This document shows positions 1-9,724 of a DNA stretch of 64,000 nucleotides, one piece after another. The notes beneath the pieces are model-generated. The model was not told the origin of the DNA. It made no database searches and was given only the letters and a program-made list of their open reading frames with translations. Source of the stretch: Sabellastarte sp. h YS-2021 (Eukaryota; Annelida; Polychaeta; Sabellida; Sabellidae); assembly GCA_964017235.1 (NCBI GenBank), contig OZ024930.1, positions 25,734,614 through 25,798,613 on the forward strand. The letters are read 5' to 3'. How positions within the stretch are numbered: the first letter of the stretch is position 1; each line of letters opens with the position of its first letter. Made by a program: the position numbers and the translations under genes.

Positions 1-263
1 ACTAGAAATAGTCGATTGAAAAACCCTAGGGATTTGGGATTTTGAACCCTTTCCACTGCTTTTTTGTCTATAAGCTGATGTAATGCCTCCAGCAGGTAGC
101 TGTTCCTGTGGAGATTGACATAACGGCTTATGACTGTAGGGGACCATGTGAGTTGGGGCCGGATCGGGAAGGGGAGGGGGTAACCCTCTCGTAGGATTTG
201 AACTACCTTCGGACCGGCCCCTAGATTTAGCCAAGTTTTCCAAAAGCTTTGAAGTCTGGCCCC
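1..263 (-). CDS. DIRS-like retrotransposon reverse transcriptase, N-terminal part (runs off window)
   Basis: Minus-strand frame with no stop to the window edge. It reads GARLQSFWKTWLNLG, then ILREGYPLPFPIRPQLT and EALHQLIDKKAVERV, ending near GFFNRLFLV. This is the usual start of the reverse transcriptase of DIRS-type (tyrosine-recombinase) retrotransposons: a 'G.RL..F...W' opening, an 'ILREGY.(I/L)PF' block, then the helix before the first RT motif. The catalytic YxDD box, RNase H and recombinase would lie below position 1. The frame stays open upstream past the gag stop, but the translation before about position 263 does not look protein-like, so the true start is unknown; a frameshift or a separate initiation is likely. 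Family assignment comes from recalled motifs, not a search. Confidence 0.75.
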
Positions 264-540
264 TACAGGTAGATTTTGTGCAACATTGGGGGCATTTACC
301 ACAGATTGGACAGGACACAACTGAGTGACACAAGAAACACTGTTCACATATTTTAATTTGTAATTTCTTGATGTCTGACAATCTGCTGCCCCGGGACTTA
401 ACTCTCTCTTTTGGGAGTGCCCGGGCGCAGAAGGTACACTTTTTACAACATGAAAATTTGCAAAGTTTAAAGTCTCTTTCTGTGGTAATGTCTGGCTCCC
501 GGCCAGCAGTCCCTCCTGTAAACTGTTTACAAAGTAATTG
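1..540 (-). other. Second open frame: in-frame Cys-rich extension after the gag stop
   Basis: Directly after the gag stop codon (541-543) the same minus frame stays open for 180 codons to the window edge. Its first 90 residues are strikingly cysteine-rich: CKFSCCKKCTFCARA, then CEQCFLCH, CPICGKCPQCC and CRG. That pattern suggests zinc-binding knuckles. From about position 263 downward it overlaps the reverse transcriptase frame, which is offset by one base. Either this is a real domain made by stop readthrough or separate initiation, or it is an accidental open frame. The regular CxxC spacing favours a real coding past for the part above position 270. Below that the RT frame is the obvious coding frame. 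Confidence 0.5.
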
Positions 541-2559
541 TCATTTAAAGGACTGCTGGCCCTTGGCTGGTCGCAAGGAGTAGTAGGAGGCCTTGCCTCT
601 GCCCCTCTTACCCTGTCCTCTGTTGCCAATGTTTTTCCAAGCGGGACGGTCGGACTTCCTGTAGTCAGGTCGCTTGTCTTGTCTCTCGTAAGGGTGGTAA
701 CGACCCTTCTTTCCTGAGTGGACCTGCCCCTTACTCTCAAAATTGGCAATGTCCTGTTCTGCCTGTTTCAAAACAGTGTCTGAAAATAAGGTGGCAATAT
801 GCATGGGTCCAGTACGTAGTGCGGACAAGGTATCTGGCTTGATGCCCATCTTAAGATGTGAAAGGTAAGCGTCACGCCTTATCAGAGTAGTGTTGGCCAC
901 TGTGACAAATACGAAATCTGTCAAATGTTCAAGCGTCTTGGCCGTAGCCTGGGTGATGCTGGAGTTGAAGTTGAGTAGAAATTGTAGTTCACTAGCGGCC
1001 TGTGAAACTCTCTCAGAAGACTTTCCTTTACTGAGCTCCGACTTCACTACTTTCAGCTGGGTCTGCATATTTTCTTGAACTTTATAAATACACCTATTAA
1101 AGGCGGCGGCTTGATTGCAAGTGATGGAAGCCTCGCGTGCCGACTTTTCCCAGCGTCTCAAGTTGTCTTGAGAGATCTGCCTTGAAGGTGGAGCTGTTGA
1201 TGCAATACCGGCAGCCTTGGCTATACGGCTGTAAGTACTATTGACCTTTGATGAGTCCGTATTCCAAGAGTGTACAGTCTTCGAATCCTGTTCATCAGAG
1301 GGTCGGTTCGGGACAAAGCTGTACCACTTTGCCTGAGATCTTGGGGGGCGGACAAATTGATCTGTGAACAGTCCACCGGCCTCTGAGCTACACGACGGAT
1401 ACCCCTCTGTAAGAGTGAGATTCAGTTTACCCATCTTGCTGCAGAGCCACTCGTCTGTAGGCATGGAGACTGAGATTTTCCCTGTGGGTTGTGTCTTAGG
1501 ACCCGCGAAGGGGTTATCCTCCGACCTGGATGCTGTTGTATCCATCTCTGGGATGTGGCTCCACCCCATAAAGGACCTGATGCCGCTCATCGTTTCCCTA
1601 TAGTTCTGTTCTTCGGATAGGGTTAAATCCGGGTCAGCAGCAGAAGCCTCAAGGTCTTGGTCGGACAACTCCCCTTCCTCGACAAAGAGGTCTACTGGGG
1701 GACGGTTGGAGATATCCGTATCAGAGTCTGTGTCCATGGAAGATGTGCTCTGCCTCCTAGTAGGGGCTGACGACGATCTGCTTGGTACTTGATGAGATAG
1801 AGGTGAATCAGCACCAGCCAGATCTGAAGGTTGGTCGGTGAGCACTTTTCCTGTGGTCGATTTGCTGGTCGACTTGAAAGCAGTCTGAAAACTACCAGGC
1901 AAATCTGTAGACAGTACCGGAGGTCGGTCAGTGGTCGGTGTCGGTTGAGGTTTAATGAAGGGCTTGGAAGAGACAACTGTTTTAGGTGGTGAGTGTGTAG
2001 GCGTAACCTTCACAGTTGTAAAAGCCGGTGCTGGTTGTTCCAAAGATTTAGCTAATAACAAGGCCTCAAGTCTGTTAAAGTGTTCGGACCATTTCTGGTC
2101 CAACTGATCAAATCTGGAGTCCTGAGACGATTTAGAAGGTTTGAGCGACTTGGATGGCTTGTCAGCTTTAGAAACCTTAGAAGTCTGAGCTTTTGGTTTA
2201 TCCGTACTTGGCTTTTTCTTCTTGTCAGAACTAGAACCAGGAGACTTTACAATCCCCTGGTCGTCCACTGCTCCCACTACCGTAACTACAGACGGGTCTA
2301 TGAGAGAGGAACTGGAGTCCTGTTTTGGAGTGTCGTAAACCTTTTTAGAGTCACGATTCTCTTTTTTGATCCTATAAGAGGGTGTAGACAACTGAATGCG
2401 TTGTTCTTCAGTAAGTGAGTTGCATGCGTTACAGTCAAGATGGGAGATACAAGGGTCAGAGCCCTTACCTTTTTCCCTGCACCTGGCACAGAAACAATGG
2501 CTGTCGAAACTAGCCATGATATGTCCACAGCTCCCGTGTTTCTGGCTTGGAGAAGACAT
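541..2559 (-). CDS. DIRS-like retrotransposon ORF1 (gag-like protein)
   Basis: An uninterrupted 672-residue frame if it starts at the MSSPSQKHGSCG methionine (2557-2559). The frame is open for 52 more residues upstream, but those are hydrophobic and low-complexity (poly-Ile), so I treat them as leader. The N-terminus carries a Cys/His cluster (CGHIMASFDSHC, CARCREKG, CNAC), a putative zinc-binding domain. A long Ser/Pro/Lys/Thr-rich disordered region follows (about residues 90-320), then a folded-looking C-terminal half (SGIRSFMGWSHIPEMD, FNRCIYKVQENMQTQL, LEHLTDFVFVTVANTTLIRR) and a basic Arg/Gly/Lys tail (GNRGQGKRGRGKA). This layout fits a nucleic-acid-binding structural protein. The RT frame follows at once on the same strand, which fits gag-pol order. 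No frameshift or internal stop is present, so this is a young copy. The name comes from family resemblance and context; I cannot confirm it by search. Confidence 0.75.
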   Translation of the reverse strand: MSSPSQKHGSCGHIMASFDSHCFCARCREKGKGSDPCISHLDCNACNSLTEEQRIQLSTPSYRIKKENRDSKKVYDTPKQDSSSSLIDPSVVTVVGAVDDQGIVKSPGSSSDKKKKPSTDKPKAQTSKVSKADKPSKSLKPSKSSQDSRFDQLDQKWSEHFNRLEALLLAKSLEQPAPAFTTVKVTPTHSPPKTVVSSKPFIKPQPTPTTDRPPVLSTDLPGSFQTAFKSTSKSTTGKVLTDQPSDLAGADSPLSHQVPSRSSSAPTRRQSTSSMDTDSDTDISNRPPVDLFVEEGELSDQDLEASAADPDLTLSEEQNYRETMSGIRSFMGWSHIPEMDTTASRSEDNPFAGPKTQPTGKISVSMPTDEWLCSKMGKLNLTLTEGYPSCSSEAGGLFTDQFVRPPRSQAKWYSFVPNRPSDEQDSKTVHSWNTDSSKVNSTYSRIAKAAGIASTAPPSRQISQDNLRRWEKSAREASITCNQAAAFNRCIYKVQENMQTQLKVVKSELSKGKSSERVSQAASELQFLLNFNSSITQATAKTLEHLTDFVFVTVANTTLIRRDAYLSHLKMGIKPDTLSALRTGPMHIATLFSDTVLKQAEQDIANFESKGQVHSGKKGRYHPYERQDKRPDYRKSDRPAWKNIGNRGQGKRGRGKASYYSLRPAKGQQSFK

Positions 2560-3045
2560 AGTAACTGATAAAAGGTTAAAGATTGTCCAGAAAGGTCTAT
2601 AAACACCCCGTAACACAATGATAATAATAAATTTACACACTCTGAAGAAATAAAGTCCAAAGACTAAAATTAAGATTCCTGATAAAAAACTCCTTGTACA
2701 CAGCATGTGCGCCAAACGAAAAAGATGCTATGACGTCATGCTGTCTAGACAGGAAGGAAGTACGACACGCCATCTGGCGAGTGCACAGCATTGGACCGGC
2801 CTGGCCGGTGGAGACACAGGACGTCTTTTTCTGATGTTTGGCGGGCCGGTCTGCGCCAACCGGATAAGCTATTGTCCATTGGATAGGATGTATTAACACA
2901 ATAAAAAACTATTTTTTGATCATGTGACCTTGATAAAGATCAAAGGTCAAATTTAAGCATGTGGAAAAATTTTCCCATGCATAAGGTATATAACTGCCAA
3001 ATATGGTTTAAAAGCTTGCAATAATAAGGGAGATATTCAAGAGAG
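2560..3045 (-). other. Leader or terminal region of the DIRS-like element; boundary unresolved
   Basis: There is no host coding signal. About 2700-2880 is more GC-rich than the surroundings and holds inverted arms (GCGCCAAAC near 2708 and GTTTGGCG near 2834). Such arms are plausible for the inverted terminal repeats of DIRS elements, but I cannot locate the end because the other terminus is outside the window. AT-rich DNA of unknown origin follows up to the family 1 remnant. Confidence 0.3.
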
Positions 3046-3113
3046 ACCATAATGCGGTGGCGGCGGCAAGGAAACTGAGGTGAAACCAAATAAGCGCCCT
3101 TTCAGGGACGCTT
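3046..3113 (+). mobile_element. Solo 3' end of a family 1-related element
   Basis: A GGCGG-rich stretch (about 3053-3070) precedes a palindrome at 3092-3113 with arms AAGCGYCCT and AGGGACGCTT, followed by AATTA. The same order (GC-rich tract, AAGCGTCCC palindrome, A-rich end) closes the complete family 1 elements at 7890 and 21541. The arms here carry one mismatch and the rest of the element is not recognisable, so this is a truncated or diverged relative. Confidence 0.5.
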
Positions 3114-3984
3114 AATTATGACATGTACAGGAGTATTTTAATATATTTCTCAGTATCACTACAACACTCAGAGACTCTGTCTTATAAAAATTAGTGGTGG
3201 CATCGTTTACAGAAATCAAAACCGGTTACCGGGGCTTTGAAACGAACGAAATCCGGTATTTCGTATGCTTGTTACTGGCAGTGATTATTTCTCGCGGGGC
3301 GTACATGAACCAGAACTTGCAACTGGAAATGGCTTTCGCGAGATATTAAAACGTATGTAAACATGACTTTTGCTCAATATAAAGTAAAACTGTGATATAT
3401 TTAACAAAATATGTATATTTTTGGTCGTTTTGATGAAGTATCAGCCATTAGAAAGCCTAAAATAACTAGAGGATCGCTCGCAAAAAAAAAAGATAATGTT
3501 TTTGCATAGCAAAAACAAAGCGTCCCGAAAAGGATATAAAGGTGAGTGCTAAAGTATTAAGAAAATGCTTCGTTTCTAGCCTTATACTGTTGTGGCAACC
3601 AAAGTCAGCGCAGTCTGCTCTATCTAGCACGGTTTTCAAGATATAAGCATTTTTGTGTTTTGCAAAAAATAAAAAAATTAAAAATGTCCGCTATATTTGG
3701 CGAGACAAAAATATTTTGAAAATTGGCATGGCTACTCTGCAGAGATACCCAGCAGGTCAAAAATTTTGTTGAGTTCACTCCATATAGCACGGTTTTCGAG
3801 ATATAAGCATTTTTGTGTTTTGCAAAAACTTTGAAAATTCAAAATGGCCACCATTTGTGGGGAGACAAAAATTTTTGTCAAGACCACTGCCGTGGTGTGT
3901 ATCTCCCGCCGAGCATTAAAGCAGAAGAAATAGCTTTTCCGAGATATTCACAATTTTTCATTTTCGTGTGTGAAAGGTCTTCCA

Positions 3985-6370
3985 AAAGTAGGTGAATGAG
4001 TTATTTGAGAAAAATTGGCTATCTGCAATACTATTAAGAGATAATTCACATTTACTCATTTTGAGTAGGTGAATAATTATCTATGGGTCTGAAACTTCAC
4101 CAAGTGAAAGCTCTCCCAAAAGTAGGTGAATGAGTTATTTGAGAAAAATTGGCTATCTGCAATACTTTTAGAGATAATTCGCATTTACTCATTTTGAGTA
4201 GGTGAGTAATTAGCTATGGGTCTGAAACTTCACCATGTGAAAGCTCTCCCACAAGTAGATGAATGAGTATTTGATAAAAATTGGGTATCCGCAATACTTT
4301 TACAGATAATTAGCATTTACTCATTTTGAGTAGGTGAATAAATAGCTATGGGTCTGAAACTTCACAGAGCGAAAGCTCTCCCAAAAGTAGGTGAATGAGT
4401 TATTTGAGAAAAATTGGCTATCTGCAATACTTTTAGAGATAATTCACATTTACTCATTTTGAGTAGGTGAATAATTAGCTATGGGTCTGAAACTTCACCA
4501 AGTGAAAGCTCTCCCAAAAGTAGGTGAATGAGTTATTTGAGAAAAATTGGCTATCTGCAATACTTTTAGAGATAATTCGCATTTACTCATTTTGAGTAGA
4601 CGAGTAATTAGCTATGGGTCTGAAACTTCACCAAGTGAAAGCTCTCCCAAAAGTAGGTGAATGATTAATTTGAGAAAAATTGGCTATCTGCAATACTTTT
4701 AGAGCTAATTCGCATTTACTCATTTTGAGTAGGTGAGTAATTAGCTATGGGTCTGAAACTTCACCAAGTGAAAGCTCTCCCAAAAGTAGGTGAATGATTA
4801 ATTTGAGAAAAATTGGCTATCTGCAATACTTTTAGAGATAATTCGCATTTACTCATTTCGAGTAGGTGAGTAATTAGCTATGGGTCTGAAACTTCACCAA
4901 GTGAAAGCTCTCCCAAAAGTAGGTGAATGAGTTATTTGAGAAAAATTGGCTATCTGCAATACTTTTACAGATAATTCGCATTTACTCATTTTGAGTAGGT
5001 GAGTAATTAGCTATGGGTCTGAAACTTCACCAAGTGAAAGCTCTCCCAAAAGTAGGTGAATGATTAATTTGAGAAAAACTGGCTATCTGCAATACTTTTA
5101 GAGATAACTCGCATTTACTCATTTTGAGTAGGTGAGTAATTAGCTATGGGTCTGAAACTTCAAGTGAAAGCTCTCCCAAAAGTAGGTGAATGAGTTATTT
5201 GAGAAAAATTGGCTATCTGCAATACTTTTAGAGATAATTCGCATTTACTCATTTTGAGTAGGTGAGTAATTAGCTATGGGTCTGAAACTTCACCAAGTGA
5301 AAGCTCTCCCAAAAGTAGGTGAATGAGTTATTTGAGAAAAATTGGCTATCTGCAATACTTTTAGAGATAATTCGCATTTACTCATTTTCAGTAGGTGAGT
5401 AATTAGCTATGGGTCTGAAACTTCACCAAGTGAAAGCTCTGCCAAAAGTAGGTGAATGAGTTGTTTGAGAAAAATTGGCTATCTGCAATACTTTTAGAGA
5501 TAATTCGCATTTACTCATTTTGAGTAGGTGAGTAATTAGCTATGGGTCTGAAACTTCACCAAGTGAAAGCTCTCCCAAAAGTAGGTGAATGAGTTATTTG
5601 AGAAAAATTGGCTATCTGCAATACTTTTAGAGATAATTCGCATTTACTCATTTTGAGTAGGTGAGTAATTAGCTATGGGTCTAAAACTTCACCAAGTGAA
5701 AGCTCTCCCAAAAGTAGGTGAATGAGTTATTTGAAAAAAATTGGCTATCTGCAATACTTTTAGAGATAATTCGCATTTATTCATTTTGAGTAGGTGAGTA
5801 ATTAGCTATGGGTCTGAAACTTCACCAAGTGAAAGCTCTCCCAAAAGTAGGTGAATGAGTTATTTGAGAAAAATTGGCTATCTGCAATACTTTTAGAGAT
5901 AATTCGCATTTACTCATTTTGAGTAGGTGAGTAATTAGCTATGGGTCTGAAACTTCACCATGTGAAAGCTCTCCCACAAGTAGATGAATGAGTTATTTGA
6001 TAAAAATTGGGTATCCGCAATACTTTTACAGATAATTAGCATTTACTCATTTTGAGTAGGTAAATAATTAGCTATGGGTCTGAAACTTCACCATGTGAAA
6101 GCTCTCCCAAAAGTAGGTGAATGAGTTATTTGAGAAAAATTGGCTATCTGCAATATTTTTAGAGATAATTCGCATTTACTCATTTTGAGTAGGTGAGTAA
6201 TTGGCTATGGGTCTGAAACTTCACCATGTGAAAGCTCTTCCAAAAGTAGGTGAATGAGTTATTTGAGAAAAATTGGCCATCTGCAATACTTTTAGAGGTA
6301 ATTCGCATTTACTCTTTTTGAGTAGGTGAGCAATTAGCTATGGGTCTGAAACTTCACCAAGTGAAAGCTC
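3985..6370 (+). repeat. 133-bp satellite array, 18 monomers (family 1 copy 1)
   Basis: About 18 head-to-tail monomers of roughly 133 bp, each marked by GCTATGGGTCTGAAACTTCAC and CTCCCAAAAGTAGGTGAATG. Monomers are nearly identical in the middle of the array and more diverged at both edges, as expected for unequal exchange. There is no conserved ORF. Confidence 0.95.
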
Positions 6371-7490
6371 TTTGGGATAGCCGCTCTGCAGAGATACCCT
6401 GAAGATAAAAAATTTCGTCGAAATCGCTCTATGTAGCACGGTTTTCGAAATATTAGCATTTTTGTGTTTTGCAATTTTTGCGCAAAAATTCGAAAATTCA
6501 AAATGGCCGCCATTTTTGGCAAGACAAATTTTTTTTGAAAATTGGCATGGCTACTCTGCAGAGATACCCAGTGGGTCAAAAATTTCGTCGAAATCGCTCT
6601 ATCTAGCACGGTTTTCGAGATATAAGCATTTTTGTGTTTTGCAATTTTGCGAAAAATTCGAAAATTCAAAATGGCCGCCATTTTTGGCGAGAAATTTTTT
6701 GTTTGAAAATTGGCATGGCTACTCTGCAGAGATACCCTGTGGGTCAAAAATTTTGTCGAAATCGCTCTATCTAGCAGGGTTTTTGAGATATAAGCATTTT
6801 TATGTTTTGCAATTTTTGCGAAAAATTCGAAAATTCAAAATGGCCGCCATTTTTGGCGAGATAAAATTTTTTTGAAAATTGGCATGGCTACTCTGCAGAT
6901 ATACCCTATGGGTCAAAAATTTCGTCAAAATCGCTCTATCTAGCACGGTTTTCGAGATATAAGCATTTTTATGTTTTGCAATTTTTGCGAAAAATTCGAA
7001 AATTCAAAATGGCCGCCATTTTTGGCGAGAGAAAAATTTTTTCAAAATTGGGATAACTACTCTGCAGAGATACCCTGTGGGTCAAAAATTTCGTCGAAAT
7101 CGCTCTATCTAGCACGGTTTTCGAGATATAAGCATTTTTGTGTTTTGCAATTTTTGCGAAAATTTCGAAAATTCAAAATGGCCGCCATTTTTGGCGAGAC
7201 AAAATTTTTTTGAAAATTGGGAAAAGTACTCCGTAGAGATATCCTGCGGCTCAAAAATTTTGTCGAAATTGCTCTATCTAGCACGGTTTTTGAGATATAA
7301 GCATTTTTGTGTTTTGCAATTTTTGTGAAAATTTCGAAAATTCAAAATGGCCGCCATTTTGCGCGAGACAAAAATTTTTTGAAAATTGGGATAACTACTC
7401 CGCAGAGATACCCTGTGGGTCAAAAATTTCGTCGAAATCGCTCTATCTAGCACGGTTTTCGAGATATAAGCATTTTTGTGTTTTCCTTAT
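6371..7490 (+). repeat. 169-bp satellite array (family 1 copy 1)
   Basis: Between six and seven monomers of about 169 bp, each with TAGCACGGTTTTCGAGATAT, a central AAAATGGCCGCCATTTTTGG box and GCAGAGATACCC. Because 169 is not a multiple of three, the apparent ORFs across the array are by-products of the repeat and are not genes. Two degenerate monomers of the same type also precede the 133-bp array (about 3610-3980). Confidence 0.95.
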
Positions 7491-7990
7491 TTGGAAAATT
7501 CGTAATGATTAATTAATCATTAATTACTCGGCCATTTCTTGACCAATCAATGCCAAAATCTAATGATTTCCAGATTTTAACAGAATGAATGTATTTGCCA
7601 AGTTTCAGGTGAATTGATAAAATTCCTTTCAAGTTATCATCCGGACAAGCTTCCCCATCGAAAAAAGACATTTTTGGTCATGTGACCTCTCTGATTGGTT
7701 GAAATGTCACTGCAGCATATTCAAAAAAATTCCCCAAGGCTACTGCCTAAACCTGCCAAATTTGAAAAGAATCCGCCTAACGGTTACAGAGTTATAAGGA
7801 AAACAAAATGCGGAGCCGCAGGAGCCGGCGGAGCCGGCGGAGCCGGAAGCTCTCCCATACACAAACAAGCGTCCCTTGCGGGACGCTTAATAACTTCTTC
7901 AATAGCCGGTTCCCAAATATTCTTTGCGGATTTCGTTTTTTTCACCAAAACGAAACGAAATACCGCATACCGGAAAACCGTTAACAACAC

Positions 7991-9086
7991 TAATAAAAAT
8001 TATTTATTTTTATTATATTAATCAATTTACTTAAAATAGCCTAAATGGACAAACACCATATAATCTGTCTTACTTATAAAATAAGTAATGCTACATATTA
8101 AAGTTATTATTTAACATTTTACACCAAAATAACTCCCTAATCCCAAAATTACACATTATTGAAGAAAGATCAAATGAAAAACTCTTATAAAGTTCAAAAT
8201 GAAGAGCTCAATTAATGGCTGTTATTTTATCTTCCTAAAGAATTCCAGTACATGGTCACATTTTCTCTATCAATCCTCCATTTCTATAAAAGTGCATTTC
8301 TGGCTGGACAAGATTTGAGACTAGAATCTTGTATTTCTGGTCAATTGGCTTTGGAATGTTAACATAAAATGCAAAAACAGCACAATACAGGTCACATTAA
8401 ATAGTTACTTAAGTACAGCTATGGTATTCCTCCCCTTTGAATACCTTCACCCGTTTATTCCCTGTCTGTGTTTCTTTAAAAAACTGCTTGGAATGTCATA
8501 ATACAGGGGTTTATTGGGTGCAGTTATATAAAAAATAGAACAACTTCTTTTATGGTCCGGTTGTACATGACTTTTAAAGATAAATAGTGTCAAATACAGA
8601 AGTTTTTATTTTTCTATTTAAACATTCCCCCCTCACCCACCTCCCCGCATTTATTCACATTCTTGTAAGCTTAATTTTTTTATTAATTTTCCCTCACTGA
8701 TCTTAATGCAAGCAAATTTGAAGTATTAAGTTAAGAATACAAATCTGCAAACCGTATCAATTCAAAATATATATGTTAATTTTGTCTTCTTTATAGTAAC
8801 TAATCTCCACAAAATATATCTACAATGTATATTATGTATATTAGTACAGATTACTGACTAGAACACTAGTATATTAGTTGTAGGTCACAAAGCAGGTACT
8901 AAGACAATTGTATAAGTAACAGCCTGATAAATCCAAAAGCATTAATTCATTATTTAAAGAAAATGTCAGTGGGTAACAGCACATTAAGCTAACACACCAC
9001 ACAGTTGTAACAGGGCTAACTGTTAACTGTGTTAAAAGGGGTGGGGCGTTAAACAGTACAAATACAGGTCACATGACCGCCAGTAC
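7991..9086. other. MAGI gene, sequence downstream of the last visible exon; no further exon seen
   Basis: AT-rich sequence with no exon-like segment or repeat copy that I can recognise. The MAGI transcript must continue past 9087, since the exon there ends in phase 1 with a good donor. The next exon is not found between here and position 1, so this is probably one long intron that also holds the transposons at 1-7992. Confidence 0.5.
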
Positions 9087-9200
9087 CTGGGGGCTTTTCG
9101 TTCACCTCGGGCCTGATATTGGCACTGTCTTGGCTCTCGTTTAGTCTTGAACCATCTCGATTGTTAAACCCTTCATCTAAACTTCCTCCCTCCATCTCTT
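9087..9200 (-). CDS. MAGI: MAGI exon: linker after PDZ2
   Basis: 114-bp exon with acceptor TACTACAG and donor CCCCAG|GTACTG, entered in phase 1 and left in phase 1. It encodes an acidic, disordered segment (EEMEGGSLDEGFNNRDG, then NIRPEVNEKPPG). Its first codon is completed by the final G of the 11891-11966 exon. MAGI proteins have a poorly conserved linker at this place between PDZ2 and PDZ3, so the assignment rests on position, phase and splice sites rather than on sequence similarity. Confidence 0.7.
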
Positions 9201-9332
9201 CTGTAGTACGACACCATAGTTTGTATGTACGTGTCAAAGGTCATGGTTTGTGTTTACACTCATACTACCAGCTAGTCATATTGGGACAGACCTCTTGCAT
9301 TTCCCGCATGTTGTTATGATCTGGGATCTAAC

Positions 9333-9724
9333 TAGGGGTGTGACGAGTACAAATAATTCGGGTCGATTGCTCGCAGATAAAAACTCGACTTGACATCGAG
9401 CCCTCGAGAAGTTTAGTATCCACCTCAACAGGAAACGACATCCAATATGGCGGCTCCCGTAAACGAAAAAAATGTAAAGATAAAAGCTTTGAATCGCTTG
9501 AATTAGTTATTGTCAACATATAATATCAATGATATTATGTTAAAAATGGTGGATTATGCGATTTAATGTAAGTAAGGCGTGTTATTTATGTTTTATTAAT
9601 TAAAAAACGTAACCGGTTCTATAGGTTGTTATATATACACGAGCACTCGACCCTGAGAATTGGGATCGAATTTTCATGAAATTTCCCTCGCTCGTCGAGT
9701 GTCGACTGCTCGGTCGCACCCCTA
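9333..9724. mobile_element. hAT-like MITE, TAGGGGTG family, copy 1
   Basis: Ends TAGGGGTGTGACGAG and (inverted) TAGGGGTGCGACCGAG. Flanks GATCTAAC and GTTCTAAC form an 8-bp target duplication with one mismatch. Internal inverted GC-rich stretches (CTCGACGAG-like) and an AATATGGCGGCTCCC box are present. No ORF. It lies in a MAGI intron. Confidence 0.85.

Larger units (their letters stand above)
3466..7890 (+). mobile_element. Family 1 HINE/pearl-like element, copy 1 (4.4 kb)
   Basis: Begins CTAGAGGATCGCTCGC, then an A-tract, a small hairpin (GTTTTTGC-ATA-GCAAAAAC) and the subterminal motif AAAGCGTCCC. It ends in a palindrome at 7867-7888 (arms AAGCGTCCC/GGGACGCTT, loop TTGC) plus AA. Between lie two degenerate 169-bp-type monomers, an array of 133-bp monomers, an array of 169-bp monomers and a GCCGGCGGA-type minisatellite (about 7810-7850). 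There is no Rep/helicase ORF, so it is non-autonomous. Comparison with the empty copy of its host MITE (53812-54184) puts the insertion in ..AATAA|TAACTT.. with no target duplication. The architecture matches Helentron-associated elements such as bivalve pearl; the class assignment is inference. Confidence 0.8.
3192..7992. mobile_element. hAT-like MITE interrupted by a family 1 element
   Basis: The ends are imperfect inverted repeats: TAGTGGTGGCATCG on the left and CAACACTA on the right. They are flanked by a perfect 8-bp direct repeat, ATAAAAAT, at 3184-3191 and 7993-8000. An 8-bp target duplication with such ends indicates a hAT-type transposase. The MITE itself is only about 380 bp; bases 3466-7890 are a later insertion. 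A related uninterrupted copy lies at 53812-54184 in the opposite orientation. No coding capacity is present. Confidence 0.8.

Noticed and set aside
2560..2715. N-terminal extension of the gag-like ORF as a membrane segment
   Set aside because: The extension is low-complexity and Ile-rich and precedes a better start with a Cys/His cluster; likely an open leader rather than protein.
6334..7512. Many overlapping ORFs with repeated MCFAIFAQKFENSKWPPFLAR-like peptides on both strands
   Set aside because: They restart every 169 bp in a new frame and mirror the satellite monomer. No constant reading frame exists, so they are repeat shadows.
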